DNA of 64,000 nt. Origin: Linyphia triangularis. Taxonomy: Eukaryota > Arthropoda > Arachnida > Araneae > Linyphiidae. The translations under genes and the position numbers were made by a program. The notes beneath the pieces are model-generated. The model was not told where the DNA came from. It saw only the letters and a list, made by a program, of their open reading frames with translations, and searched no databases. How positions within the stretch are numbered: position 1 is the stretch's first letter; every line of letters starts with the position of its first letter. Shown here piece after piece: positions 21,171 through 33,038 of this stretch. The stretch is taken from contig OZ021723.1 of NCBI GenBank assembly GCA_963978545.1, positions 99,046,002-99,110,001 on the forward strand. The letters are read 5' to 3'.

Positions 21171-21890
21171 TCTAGAGAACTTCTTTTGTTTTCTGCTTTT
21201 ATTGGTTCTCTTGTGAATTACTGGACAGAATGTTAAAATTTGAATTACTACTGTTAATTATTGTTTTAGTTATTCTTTTTATTTTTTTTACAAAAAGACT
21301 TCTAATATGGCTACAGCTCTGAAACTTTCAACATAAGTAGTTTTGTCCTTCTAATCGAATTTTTAAAAAAACATGATAAAATTTGATTACTTTTTAATTA
21401 ATGTGAAATTTTTTTACAAAGCCATTTCTAGTAGAAATGGAGCTCTGAAATTTTCAACAGAAGTATAGTTTTGACCTTCTAATTGGACCTTTGACTAACA
21501 CACTGTTAAAATATTCTCAGAAGGGGGGGGGGGGGGGAGAGATTGTGTTACTGTATTAACGGGGGTATTTTTTTTTTCTCAATAGGGGATCGTTTCACCT
21601 GCTAAAAGATTATATAGCAATCTATTAGCAAGTGAAACGATCTGTTGCTTGAACCTTTCAGCGAGCATGTTATTGATTATTATTTGATTAATTTTTTACA
21701 TAGCGACTTTTAACAGGAATAGAGCTCTGAAATTTTCAACATAAGTAGTTTTAGCCTGCTAATTAGACTTTTGATAAACAGAATGTAAAAAATTTATGTA
21801 TTTTTTTTTTTTTTCACTTGTTAATTTTTTTACAAATCCTCTTCTAATAGATGTACAGCTTTGAAATTTTTACGAGAAGTGTTAAAAGCT
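21170..21890 (+). repeat. Degenerate direct-repeat block
   Basis: Four diverged copies of a unit containing TTTTTTACAAA, then GAGCTCTGAAATTTTCAAC, then AGTAGTTTTG and CCTTCTAAT, beginning near 21285, 21410, 21692 and 21824. Spacing is irregular (about 125, 285 and 130 bp). The longest gap holds a G15 run and a hairpin. No coding frame. Confidence 0.7.
21588..21642. repeat. Perfect-stem hairpin
   Basis: GATCGTTTCAC pairs with GTGAAACGATC (11 bp). It continues inward as TGCTAA/TTAGCA after one unpaired base on each side, with a ~20-base loop. It sits inside the direct-repeat block. Confidence 0.85.
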
Positions 21891-22134
21891 AGGACCTATA
21901 CACAATGACTGGTTTCTGCAACGCACGACCACGCAGCTAGTTCAAAATATAGTTTTTCAGAATTGTCATGCTATTAATTTTCGTATTTGAGGATACTATT
22001 TTGGCTACTATTTTTTACATCCGAGGCTACTTAAGCAACTATTTTTTATGCTATTAAGCTGTGGCAGCCATGAGATAACTGTTTTTTATGTTTTTAGATA
22101 ACGTTTTTTCTATTCAATAATATTTTGTTCGTGG

Positions 22135-22310
22135 ATTGGGTCCTTGCCTCTTCGAACACTGATGTGTATGGCAACACCTCGTTGGTGTGATGGGGTTGGA
22201 GATTTGCACGATAAGGTTTCGAGCTTGTATTGTTATCGTAGTTCAAAATTACGCAGCTTATTTGACTGTGATTTGCACTTCGTAGTTTCAGAAGTAGACA
22301 TCCGTAACCG
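22135..22310 (+). mobile_element. Diverged SINE body (second SINE type)
   Basis: Weak but colinear match to the SINEs at 39317 and 61738: CCTCGTTGGTGTGATGGGGT, GATTTGCACGATAAGGTTTC, GAGCTTGTATT, then CAAAATTACGCAGCTTATTT and AGAAGTAGAC. The tRNA-like head is not recognisable. Confidence 0.6.
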
Positions 22311-22967
22311 ATTAAACTAAACCAGAGTGCCCCACAAAATCTGGAAAATAAACTGTGTAAATAAGCATCTCAATAAAACAGACGGTAAGTAGGTACGTTT
22401 CAGCGCCATATCATCATCGAAATTTTGTATCCTAACACTGATTTGTTTCTGTGACTGTCATTTTCTACGTAAAAGAATATCTTGAGACGTGTCCTTTCTT
22501 TGAAGCTATCTCGAAATTTCAAGGCAATCTCGAGCGGGCGTGGATATTTTAGGCGTGCAATATTTCACAAGCACGCGCAGCTTTATCAAAGAAGCTCTGT
22601 TTTAGAAAAAGCTAGGGGTTTTCGTAGGGGTGGTAGTGAGATATCTATTTCTAATATCAAAGGGGGGAAAATACCGACGATTTTCTTTCGACTACCCTTT
22701 TCCCTCAATTCAAGAAATGTATTTATATTTGAGGTGAGGAGAAAATATGCGAGAGGTATCTGAATGGAATATTTCAAGAACTAACTGAGAAGAAAGTGGA
22801 AATTTCATAGAAAGTTCAACCACGATTTTCTATATTTCTTATCTAATTCTTTTATACAAAGCTGTTTTAAGTTTCTTAGACATTGCGTCTACCTGCTATT
22901 TGCATAAAGCAAGTGCAAGAACGCATGTTTAGATTATATGAAATGGTTTATACGGTTCACACGGTTC
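22311..22967. other. Unannotated stretch
   Basis: No supported gene. The 93-codon plus-strand frame at 22482-22763 has no recognised domain and overlaps an equally open minus frame. Confidence 0.4.
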
Positions 22968-23804
22968 TGGAAAGTCCTTGAATTTTTTTGATGAAATTTG
23001 GTCCTTAAAAGTACTTGGGAAAAAAAAAAGGATAAGGTCCTTGAAAGTCCTTGAATTTTCAAGTGACCACCGGTAATCTCCGTTTTGTATTTTTATGGCT
23101 GAAGTATGTAATTTTATGGTCCTTGAATTTTCCTTAAAAGGTCCTTGAATTTTTTTGATGAAATTTGGTTCTTGAAAGGCCTTGAAAAAAAAAAGGATAA
23201 GGTCCTTGAATTTTCAAGTGACCACCGATAATCGCCGTTTTGTATTTTTATGGCTGAAGTATGTAATTTTATGGTCCTTGAATTTTCCTAAAAAGGTTCT
23301 TGAATTTTTTTGATGAAATTTGGTTCTTGAAAGGCCTTGAAAAAAAAAAAGGATAAGGTCCTTGAATTTTCAAGTGACCACCGATAATCGCCGTTTTGTA
23401 TTTTTATGTCTGAAGTATGTAATTTTATGGTCCTTGAATTTTCCTAAAAAGGTCCTTGAATTTTTTTGATGAAATTTGGTTCTTGAAAGGCCTTGGAAAA
23501 AAAAAGGATAAGGTCCTTGAATTTTCAAGTGACCACCGATAATCGCCGTTTTGTATTTTTATGGCTGAAGTATGTAATTTTATGGTCCTTGAATTTTCCT
23601 AAAAAGGTCCTTGAATTTTTTTTATGAAATTTGGTCCTTGAAAGTCCTTGAAAAAAAAAAAAAGGATAAGGTCCTTGAATTTTCAAGTGACCCCCGATAA
23701 TCGCCGTTTTGTATTTTTATGTCTGAAGTATATAATTTTATGGCCCTTGAATTTTCCTAAAAAGGTCCTTGAATTTTTTTTCTTCGATAAGAGTGGGAAC
23801 CTTG
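22968..23804 (+). repeat. 156-bp tandem array inside a family D-like element
   Basis: Five head-to-tail units, marked by GGATAAGGTCCTTGAA at about 23030, 23195, 23351, 23507 and 23664 (steps of 165, 156, 156 and 157). Each holds AAGTGACCACCG, ATAATCGCCGTTTTGTATTT and GAAGTATGTAATTTTATGG. The block ends GAGTGGGAACCTTG, like a family D right end, so it probably arose by tandem growth inside such an element. Not protein-coding. Confidence 0.9.
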
Positions 23805-23805
23805 T

Positions 23806-25198
23806 AATATACCTCAGGACAACATTACTTGAGCCTTGACTATACGCTTTAGGATGGATCCTTCCGCATAAAGATATAGTTCCAGACAAATCACAACTTT
23901 TATATTAATATTGATAACCTGCGCACATAGTTTTGTATTAAACTTTAATATATGTTGATGACAAAAAGAAAATATGCGCTTTTAAGTTTCAATTTTGACT
24001 AATATTTTACTTTTCTAACCGTGGATATTATAAGAGTTTTAACGAATCGATCCAATCAGCCAATCAGAGCGTAGTGAACCGGTTCACTCATCGTTGTAGC
24101 GTATTTAATGAGCTCAAGTGAGCTTGTCCCAATGTAGAGCAGTTTTCTACTAACGTTAGTATACTTGCAGTAGAAACACTTTTACGGATATTATTATCCT
24201 GCATTCATTCTCAAATGGTGTGAGTATCGGATTTAAAAAAAAAAAAAAGCCTGCGAGATTGTCGTTTTTGATGTATGAAATTGGTTGTTAGTTCCTTTTT
24301 GAATATTTATTTTCATGGAGGTGTACTTCTGGATCTTTGGAAAATTAAGAGTTTTGAAGGAAGAATTCACAAGAAAATGAAGTGTGTTTTAAATCCTTCA
24401 CTAAAACAGAAAATAATTGGTATTTCAACAAGAGATTCTATTATAAAAATCGCAGTTCTAACACAAACTTTTATTGCTTAGCATTCTCCCGTAAATAATC
24501 CGGCCGTTTTCTATGTTAAGTACAAGTTTCTGGTATTTTCCTTGGGAACTAACAACGAAATATAATTTTAACTATTGACATTACAAACATTATCTTATTA
24601 GCACTCCATTTTAAGCTTTAGAATAAAAAAAAAAAAAAAACTGACTGCTTCAATTTAGTGCAGCTCTAAAAAGGTAAATCTTTTAGTTTTTGCCTGGTCT
24701 TTTATATTCACAAAGTGGACAGTTTTAAACTTTTAAAGTTAGCTTAGGGCTACCACGTGGCTTGCCTTATCTGGCCCTTTGTGCCATAAAACCCAACTCA
24801 ACCAACCATCAAAATATGAAGCCTTCCGTGCTAAAGCGCTTTTATCCGGGACGGCAGATGTTAGGCTGGGTAATGAGTTTTCATTGTCCTTTCCCCCCAT
24901 CTAAGGGCTTCTCCGCCGAGTATTAGCATATTTAATTAAGAGCCGATGATAAGAAGATAGGGCTTACCCTCTGTCCTATTGACGGCTCACTAGATTGAGG
25001 TGGACAACATCTGGATTCAGTTGAGAAAGGCTTTAAATATTTTTCAAATGTGACAAAAAGAAAAAGAACGATTTTTGATTTTTTTAAAAAAGAAATTCTC
25101 TAAATGAAGGTGTTTATTTGAATTGAAGTGCTTTATTATATAAATTGGGCATTTTCGTGATGATGTTTTAAATTGATTGTGTGAGTAATTTTTGAAAA
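23806..25198. other. Unannotated stretch
   Basis: No supported gene. Contains an A-rich run at 24626-24642 and a region near 24735-24810 ending AAACCCAACTCAACCAACC, which recalls a SINE tail but lacks a convincing tRNA-like head. Confidence 0.4.
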
Positions 25199-25199
25199 T

Positions 25200-25638
25200 G
25201 AGGAACTTGCGCAAGTGAGAAAAATGAGTATTTTTTTTTTTTTTTGTATTTTTTAGTGTTATCCAACGAATGTATATTTGAGCTGTGCAATTATTTTTTT
25301 ATCTTTATGCTTTCAATTAATCAAAAATCGAGTTTGAAATCAAAGCAAAAGTAACGTGACCAAAACCGCATTAAAAAACGTGTCGTAGTTACGCATAGAT
25401 TCCGTCGAAAATCCGAGGAAGAACCTGGTCTAAAACAGGTTTTAGACTGGTTCATCATCTGCGCGTTGACGTCATACGCCAAAGTAACTTTTTCCCGCCA
25501 AATTGCAAAGTGGAAAACTAAATTTTTTTTTTTAACTATCTATTCGTGCTCAAATTTTTGAGAGAATGGTATTGTTTTTCATGATTTTTTTCTCTACTTT
25601 TATTTAAAAATAATACCAAAAAACGTGGAATTTCCTCT
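25200..25638 (-). mobile_element. Family J element, uninterrupted
   Basis: Reverse-orientation match of 2301-3140 without the family D insertion, and so the empty-site reference for it. Shares AAATTTTTGAG, TTTTTCCCGCCAAATTGC, GATTCCGTCGAAAATCCGAG and TTCATCATCTGCGCGTTGA. The ends GAGGAACTTGCGCAAG and AATTTCCTCT are inverted repeats. Confidence 0.8.
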
Positions 25639-25639
25639 T

Positions 25640-26290
25640 TGTAAAAACTGAGTGATGTGTGAAAACTTTGTCGACATAGACATGGTAAAGCGGAGATGAG
25701 CAGTATGAAAAGTAGATTATGAATAGTTTTCATTGAAATGATTTTAGTCTGTTGTCGTATCGTAAGCTACCATGTGTTAAAACTTTCTCTGCAGCTATCT
25801 AGGATTTTAAAAGTACTCATGGCATCTATGTCGGTTTGGTCTGTGTCAGGGTATATTTTATTAAGAGAAATTCTTCTGTTCTTGATATTTTCCCCATATT
25901 GATAAAAAAAAAAAGAACATCAATTACGTAAGCTTAAAATTGAATTTTTTGAAAGTTAGGTATTTAATAACTTCTAAGCTGTTTAGTTATATCAAAGTTT
26001 GAATGAGAAAAAAAAAAAAAAGAAAAAAAAAAAAAAAAAGAGTAGACAAGATGTTTTAGAAGACATGTACCTCTGTGCCTTCAAAAAATTAGATTTCTAC
26101 GCATCTCTAAATTTGTCTTATGAGCAGATTTCCCAAACATTTCTCTGCAAATATGCAAAATTCCACATTTTTAAATCCTATAGATTTTGCACTGTGCGAC
26201 TGAAAAGTACGCGCGGCAGAAAATTCTAAAACAACGGCGGCCTTTTTTTTTTTAATTGGTTAAAAAAAATATATTATTACTATTCTGTAT
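25640..26290. other. Unannotated stretch
   Basis: No supported gene. A long A-rich run at 26009-26040 produces the lysine-rich open frame there. Confidence 0.4.
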
Positions 26291-26294
26291 TTTT

Positions 26295-26513
26295 GCACGT
26301 TTTGGAACATCCTGAGTTCCCAAAAGTGGTCTAGAAAAAATGTTTGAATGTGTGTCTGTGGTCAGCATAACTCCCGAACGAATTGACCAATGATGTTTTA
26401 ATTATTGAAAATATGAAAGCTGTAAATTACACCAATCTCTGACAGTTATAAATGCATTGATCAGTATTAATTATTATTGACAGCTGTGCGATGTTCCACA
26501 CTTCCAGTCATCG
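26295..26513 (+). mobile_element. Family B element with internal deletion
   Basis: Keeps the left segment (GCACGTTTTGGAACATCCTG, CATAACTCCCGAACGAATTG) and the right end (CTGTGCGATGTTCCACAC), but the central ~450 bp is missing, with the join near 26400. Confidence 0.75.
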
Positions 26514-26897
26514 ATCGTGTACTTTACTACAACAAGCGACTGCCTGACCGGCGTTCTAAAACCACAAACGACATATTTTTAAGCATTATGTTAATGAAAA
26601 GACGCCGAAGTATGTTTTTTTGTTTGTTGTACCTTAGACAACTCACATAGTTAATTCTCATAACAACTAATATTGTTTAAACGCTATTAAAAAACTACAA
26701 ATAGCAGCTCCATTTAGGAGAGTAATTTTTTTTTAGTGTTTAATGCCCCTAAGACTGCCGATTGGAATGTACTTTTGGTGTTATATTTCAACTTTGTTTT
26801 GGTTTCTTTATTTTAACAATGCTGTCTGTACTTAAGGTCAGTGTACGACTGCGTAACATACACACTCGGCGTGTGAGTATTCGCAATTAACGTTTTC

Positions 26898-27796
26898 TCT
26901 TTCAAATTACCCATATGCATACATAGGGTAATGAAAGTAGAGTATTCGGTCAAAAAAAAAAAAAAGCTCGATTCCTCTCCCCCCATTTTTTTACGTTTTG
27001 GAAATCCTGATTTCAAAAAAGCCGACCAAACGGTATAGTGGTTAGCGTGCTAGCTTCTAGACCACGAGGTTGCGGGTTCGAGTCCCGTGTTAGGCATGGG
27101 TATTTGTAAATCTATGTTGGCTTGTCTAATGACGAATGTTTCGGCGCATTATAGCCCTCGTGTTGCTGACGGCGCCAGATAAATCTGAAAATAACCAACC
27201 TGATTTCAAAAAAAATGCTTAGAAAAAAAGTCTGTCTGTGGTCAGCATAACTCCCGAACAAATGACCTCGGATGTTCAAATTTGGTGTGTGGTTTAGTGG
27301 TGACCATGAGACCTACCCTTAAAGTTTTCTTCAAAATCGCGCATGCGCGTAAGATATCTGCCATTGAAAAATTCATGTTTTTCATTGATTGCTAAAAAAC
27401 GGCTCTAACGATTTTGTTCAAAATCGCTGTGGTAATGATTCTTAAGGTGTTCTAAACATCCCCACCTCCGAAATTCCTGTAAAAATGCTTTAATGGCGTA
27501 AAAAGTTGATAAACCTTCTTGAGCCATAGGCCATAAACAATTATTTTTTCTTCTTTCCTCAGTTTCACTGATAAGAAAGAAAAATATAAGAATTATCGAA
27601 AAGTATATCGCCAAAATCACCATTTTGGCGGTTTTTTTAATTTTATTTTTTAAAGACAAGAATTATTGCAAAAAAAAAATCGCTAAACTGGGCATTTTTT
27701 CTATATGAACGATGCAAATATAAAAAAGGTAAATGACACAAATTCACGTCTCTATTATAATGTAGTTGAAAGTTATGCTATGTTCCACACCCCTAG
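26898..27796 (+). mobile_element. Family B element split by a SINE
   Basis: Starts CTTTCAAATTACCCATATG with its stem-loop partner GGGTAATGAAAGT and ends TGTTCCACACCCCTAG. The SINE at 27021-27199 interrupts it after CCTGATTTCAAAAAA. Non-coding; the 84-codon minus-strand frame in it is not a gene. Confidence 0.88.
27021..27199 (+). mobile_element. tRNA-derived SINE, family F copy 2
   Basis: Head GCCGACCAAACGGTATAGTG, intact B box GGTTCGAGTCC, tail CTGAAAATAACCAA. Flanked by the 14-bp duplication CTGATTTCAAAAAA (27007-27020, 27200-27213). It inserted into family B, so it is younger than that copy. Confidence 0.95.
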
Positions 27797-27799
27797 GTT

Positions 27800-28970
27800 T
27801 GCTTATAGTCTGCATGAAAACATTTGGCGTGCCCTCGTATTAAACACATCTTTTCACTCCTAATCACGTATCCTTATCTAATCAGTATCCCTTGTAGAAA
27901 AGGTCTTAACAAATGTAGAATTAAAAAAAAAAATATATATATAATAAATTAAATTCTACTAAATACTTTGAGATGTAAAAGGCTTGGATACGTGATTTTT
28001 CTGATGTTGAAATTAAATTAAACTTCAAAAAGGGGAGATAGGGCGGGGGAACATATACTGTCGCAGTAGAAGTGGCTGAAAAACCGGGACGATAATTTCA
28101 TTTCCGACTACGCCTGTCTCCTCCTTTGCTGAGCCTGATTTCTGTTTATAAAAGTATTTCTTTTGAAGTAACCCTCCCCCCACCCCCACCCTGTTTCATA
28201 GAAATGCCGGATCTTTTGATGTGTTGTCATTTGTTTATTGAATAAAATATGACCAAACTTCGTAAAAGAGATCTTGCCGTGTTGACAAATTTCATTTTCT
28301 CCTATAAGGTTTATTATTTACGCTGAAATTTAATTCCCTCCCCTCGACGTTGCATATCGATGTGTGTAAATAGCCCAAGAATTCTTTAGGATGTTTTTAC
28401 ATCTTTTTTTTTTTTTGTGTTAAAAAAAAAAAAAGCTTTTGCATAACTTTTGTTTGCATTGAGCTTAGCAGCGTAAAGTTACTGAAAGCTGTTTTAAGCT
28501 CAAATTAAAAAAAAAAAAAAAACGTGTATGTATTTCAATGGATTATGCGGACACTCTGTAAATGTTTGCAGAAATTAACTTGCTTTGATCTCATCTTTTT
28601 CGAAACTGGTGCAAATGTTTGAAATCAAGAAGCCGGAATGGACGTGTTTAAAGTTCCCTTTCTCGCTTTTAAACGTCGTCAAACACGTTTCTTTTTGTGT
28701 AGAAATAACGTCGTACATTGTGCGCCAAATGATAAGTTAAATATAGACAAAAGAAAAATTTACATTTTGGTGAACACTATATTCTTTATTGATAGAACCT
28801 GAAAGTTTAGCTGTGTGAAAATGTTTTGGTTTAGAAAAAAAAGCTTCAGAGTCGATGAAGCGTCTGCTTCTCCAGGGAAAACTATTTATAAAAATAATTC
28901 CAAATGGAACTGAGCGATCTTATAGAATATATAGAGGTTATATATTGGAGTTGAATAATCATACGCCATC
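27800..28970. other. Unannotated stretch
   Basis: No repeat family or gene recognised. Contains A- and T-runs and a C-rich patch at 28167-28190. Confidence 0.4.
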
Positions 28971-29056
28971 AACAAGAATGGCCACAGAACCGGGAAATCA
29001 GGGAAATGTCAGAGATTTTTAAAAATCACGAAAATCAGGGAAATTTTCTTTGATCT

Positions 29057-30596
29057 TTTTACGAATTTTTGTATATTTGTAATTATTTCATAGTGTTGAT
29101 TTTGTAAAAAGCTAAATTTATGTACATTTCGCATAAGGCAGTGCAATAGTTTGTTTCCCTGCAATGAGTCTCTTGATGCTTGATAACGAGTTTTAAAGAG
29201 ATAACGCTAGGAAGCGAGTTTTACAAGGAGCAGGGCATTTAACATTATGGTAATGGCAATCTCACCAAATTGACGAGATAGAGCCAAGTTGGTGACGGTT
29301 TTGGCGACTAATTTTTGTCGCCAAATTTGGCGAGAAATCGCCAAATGTCGCCAAACTTGGTGACCATTTGGCGACATTTTCGGTCCCCATGTATATGTAT
29401 AGGACTTTTCGACTATGATCTGGAAAGTTCTCCAAATATCTACCTCTAGAAGTTTCAAGAAGGTTTGACTCCTATATAAGCCCGGCCGTGAGTGGAGTTA
29501 GTTGAGTCCGTTAGTTGACTGGAAATTACTGAGTTAGTTGAGACTAGGGGGCTTCGCCCCCTGCTCACTAACGCTCGCCAACCCCCAAACGCCTCGCTGC
29601 GCTCGGATTGAGCGGCTTTGCCGCTCGAATTTGTGGTTAAAACATCTTGCTGCGCTCGAATAGGTTTGCCAGCCATAAAAAATGTAACCAAATTTTTATA
29701 AATTTAATGTAAGGCCTAATAGAGAAAACACCCAAATTGCAAGTTTCATAATAGAAAGTTAAATATACTATCCGCCAACATTCTGACTTAAAACTTCATT
29801 AGCTATGCCCTAACATTGAAGTCCCAATATCTTAATATTCTGATAAGTCGCCCCGTTAGAGAACGACGTCCAACGCGAAGTATTTTCTGGATAGAAATAC
29901 TTCAAAATAATAATTACTCTAATACAAAAATGCTTCAGAAAAACAGAAAAAATCAACTTTGAAACGAAGAGTTTAAAAAGAGCTTTAAAATTAGCAATGG
30001 GTTTGTTGTTTACATATAAGGATAGCTTTAAAATTAGCAACGGTTGGTTGGTTGAACCCCCGAGCAGCCGGTTTGTTGTTAACATACGTAAGGATGTTGC
30101 CAATCATATATTCAAAATCATTGAGGCTTTGTAGTAGCTTAATGATGAAAAATATTGAAATTTAACTAATTAATAAAGTGTTAATAAATTATTTTGGCAT
30201 GTTTTGGCAAATCTACAGCTTATTTCCTTTAAAATGACACCTTGATCATTGAAATTGGTTGAGCAGTTTAGGCGGACGGACTAACACCAAAAAATGTATT
30301 GCCTATTAAATAAATAGATACTGACTGAGTGGAGTTACTGACTTGGTTGTCTGTCAGTGAGCATTCAGAGAGTTCCGAAAGCGAACTGTATTATATTGTC
30401 TTTTGCGCGAATTAGCAGTTGTGTGTCAAGTTTAACTGTTGTTTGTGCTCTATTGTTGTGTATAGAGCTGTATTGAGTCTGCTAGAACGAGAAGTTCTGT
30501 AGTTGTAAAGGAATCTGTGAAGAGTTATATCGGAATTAATTTCTGCAAGTTTTGATCTGCTTTTCCTTCAAATCTTTCGAACACATCCACGCAACA
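29057..30596 (+). mobile_element. Solo LTR, copy 5, split by a Helitron
   Basis: The left part 29057-29543 and right part 30319-30596 together form one LTR. It ends CATCCACGCAACA, with TSD ATCT (29053-29056, 30597-30600). The first G of TGTTACG has become T. TATA box CTATATAAG is near 29471-29479. The usual AATAAA reads AATTAA near 30535, so the polyadenylation signal is mutated. Confidence 0.88.
29544..30318 (-). mobile_element. Non-autonomous Helitron
   Basis: On the minus strand it begins TCTATTTATTTAATAGGC and ends with a hairpin GGGGGCGAAGCCCCC overlapping a terminal CTAG, inserted exactly between host A (29543) and T (30319) with no duplication. These are the canonical Helitron features (5' TC, 3' hairpin plus CTRR, AT target). 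The uninterrupted LTR at 47097 reads GATACTGAG at this place. 775 bp, no Rep/helicase gene. Confidence 0.9.
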
Positions 30597-31084
30597 ATCT
30601 GAAGGCACTTTTCCTCTTTCATACATATTTTGGTGCCATTTTCCCGGAAAATTGTGGTGGTAATCGTTAGAAATGTAATGTTACGTAATAATTTAAACTT
30701 TTCACTACCGCCAAAATTATTTAAAATAAGTTTGCATATGATCCTTTTAGCATACATGTTCTATTTGATCAGGGTGTCCACACATCTGGAAAAATTGAGG
30801 ACATTTGAAAATAAGTTTACCGTAAAATCAGGGAATTTTTTTTAGAAATCTACCAGGAAACTTTTTTCCTGAATTTTGTGGTCACCTTGATCAAGGCTTT
30901 TTTTCACCGTCAGAATCCTTTAAATTGGTGATTTGAAAATGTCACCTACGTAAGGGGACAGTTGTATGAATAGCTAAACTTTTCATATAATGTTTTATAG
31001 CTATAATATTTACAATCACACATTAAGAGATGGTATCTTAAACCAGCTTTTTTTTTTTGCTTTTTTTTTAACGTTTAAAAAGTT

Positions 31085-31260
31085 GACCGAACGGAATAGT
31101 GGTTAGCGTGCTAGCTTCTAGACCGTGAGGTTGCGGGTACAAGTCCCGTATTAGGCATGGGTGTTTGTAAATGTATGTTGGCTTGTCAAATGACGAATGT
31201 TTCGGCACATTATAGCCCTCGTGTTGCTGACGGCGCCAGATAATCTGAAAACAACCAACC
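31085..31260 (+). mobile_element. tRNA-derived SINE, family F copy 3
   Basis: Head GTTAGCGTGCTAGCTTCTAG, B box changed to GGTACAAGTCC, tail CTGAAAACAACCAACC. Flanked by a 15-bp duplication AAC(G/A)TTTAAAAAGTT (31070-31084, 31261-31275) with one mismatch. Confidence 0.95.
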
Positions 31261-31275
31261 AACATTTAAAAAGTT

Positions 31276-32321
31276 CTGTAAAGTGGATAACAGTATTAAT
31301 ATCTGCATAATGTCTTAGCATATTAAACCTTTGCCAAAATGTAACTATCATGAACATGCATTCTCGGATTTCTGATCTCGGAAACCATTTCTTCTATAAA
31401 GTGTTTCGTTTCAAAGAACGGACTACAGTTTGTGTATAAAAGAGTTGAGAATCCTCCGCTTTTACGCGGATTTCCGCTTTTTTTTTCCCCTCGTCTCCTA
31501 CAATTTTATTTATTTTTGGTGGACTTTAGGGCTTTATTGGACTAAACTTGACTACCCCCCCCCCCTTCCCAATAAAATTTCTGCCTGCACCACTATTCTG
31601 TACACACATTAGTGTACAATCATATTCTTATTCAGCTACTTTGCTTTGTAGTTCAGACTTGAGCTGCGTATATTTTCCTCTTTTGTTACATTTTGACTGT
31701 TTTCATCCCTGGCAAAAGACTGGCGAGGTTGTGGCACACGTATCAGAGAGTTTCCCTACATAAAACCGGCTCTAAAAAAACATAATTTTTTTTTTGTGAC
31801 CGATTAAAATACTTTCTACGAATAACGAGAAAATAAAACTGTGCTGGTACTTGTGACGCCCTCCCCTTACCCCGGCAGTGTGAAAATGATCGGTCCGTGT
31901 CCCTTTTCGTGTGCGTTGTCGTGACTGTGCCTCTAGGGCTATACCGGAACAAGCTATCCGCGTGACGGATATGCGTGACTTACGTGGTAATGACAACCGA
32001 GAAGAGAGTGTTATTTTAACACGTAGAAGATCCATTCTGTTTCCACTTCGACGGGTTTGCGTTGACTGAATTTTTTTTTTTAAATTCTCCTTTTCTGCTT
32101 ATTTTTAAGTGAATTTCGGTTGTTGATCTTCTGGAAATAATAAAGTAGATGATTTTAATAGGGCTTGGACAATCCAAGGTGAAATAGGGGCGTTGAACAT
32201 CGTACACATTTTAATTTTACTGTAATTAACTTACTATTATGCTTTCATGTACGCTACATTTAAATTTGTCATGGATTTGTGTACTTTAACCGCTTTCTTT
32301 GTTATGTTTTTTATTCACTAA
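31276..32321. other. Unannotated stretch
   Basis: No supported gene. Contains C11 (31555-31565). Several short overlapping open frames on both strands lack recognised motifs. Confidence 0.4.
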
Positions 32322-33003
32322 CTAGGGGTGTGGAACATCGCACATTTTTCAATTACACTATAATACTGACGTGGATTTGTGTCATTTACCGTTTGTGTAT
32401 TTTCATCCTTCATTTAGAATAAATGGCCAGTTTAGCGATAATTCTTGTATGGATCGTTTTTTTTTTTTAAATAAAAAAATATGGTAATTTTGGCGATATA
32501 CTTTTCGATAATCCTTATATTATCCGTTATTATAAGCGAAACTGAGAGGAGAAGAAAAAACGATCGTTGATGAAGTATGCTCAAGGAAAGAGAACTCTGT
32601 GTTGAAGGCATTCGTTTTTCAACTTTTTACGCCATTAAAACATTTTTACGGGAATTTCGGTGGTTGGGATGTTCAGAACACCTTAAGATGCATTACCACA
32701 GCGATTTTTATCAAAATCGTTAGAGCCGCTTTTTAACAATCATTGAAAAACATGATTTGTTCAATGGCAGCTACCTTATGTGCATGCGCGATTTTGACGA
32801 AAACCTTTATGGTAGGTCCCATGGCCGCCACTAACCCTCATACCAAATTTGAACATCGTAGGTCAATTTGTTCGGGAGTTATGTTGAACACAGACACACA
32901 TACACACACACAGACATTTTTTCTATATCACTTTTTACTTTCAATTGCCCATATGTAGGGCAATGAAAGTATAGGATTCGGTTTAAAAAAAAAAAAAAAA
33001 ATC

Positions 33004-33038
<35 letters not shown>

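Larger units (their letters stand above)
28976..30889 (+). mobile_element. Family E TIR element, split by an LTR
   Basis: The left piece (GGCCACAGAACCGGGAAATC) ends at 29056. The right piece resumes at 30597 and ends GGGTGTCCACAC...GTGGTCACCTTG. Colinear with 59726-61422: shared words include TTACGTAATAATTTAAACTT (GGAATAATTTAAACTT in the other copy) and TTTAGCATACATGTTCTATT. Non-coding. It holds a solo LTR that itself holds a Helitron. Confidence 0.8.

Noticed and set aside
22968..23804. CRISPR-like array of regular repeats
   Set aside because: Units are 156 bp with no short-repeat/unique-spacer structure, and the context is eukaryotic.
24735..24812. Another tRNA-derived SINE ending CCAACTCAACCAACC
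   Set aside because: No recognisable A or B box and no target duplication found.
25999..26229. Lysine-rich small protein
   Set aside because: The first 15 residues come from an A-run and the rest has no recognisable domain.
29057..30596. Full-length LTR retrotransposon
   Set aside because: The inner segment is a Helitron, not gag/pol; the outer parts make one LTR.
31085..31260. tRNA gene in the SINE heads (also near 5500, 27030, 35640 and 59260)
   Set aside because: No acceptor or anticodon stem forms, and each is followed by the same SINE body and flanked by target duplications.
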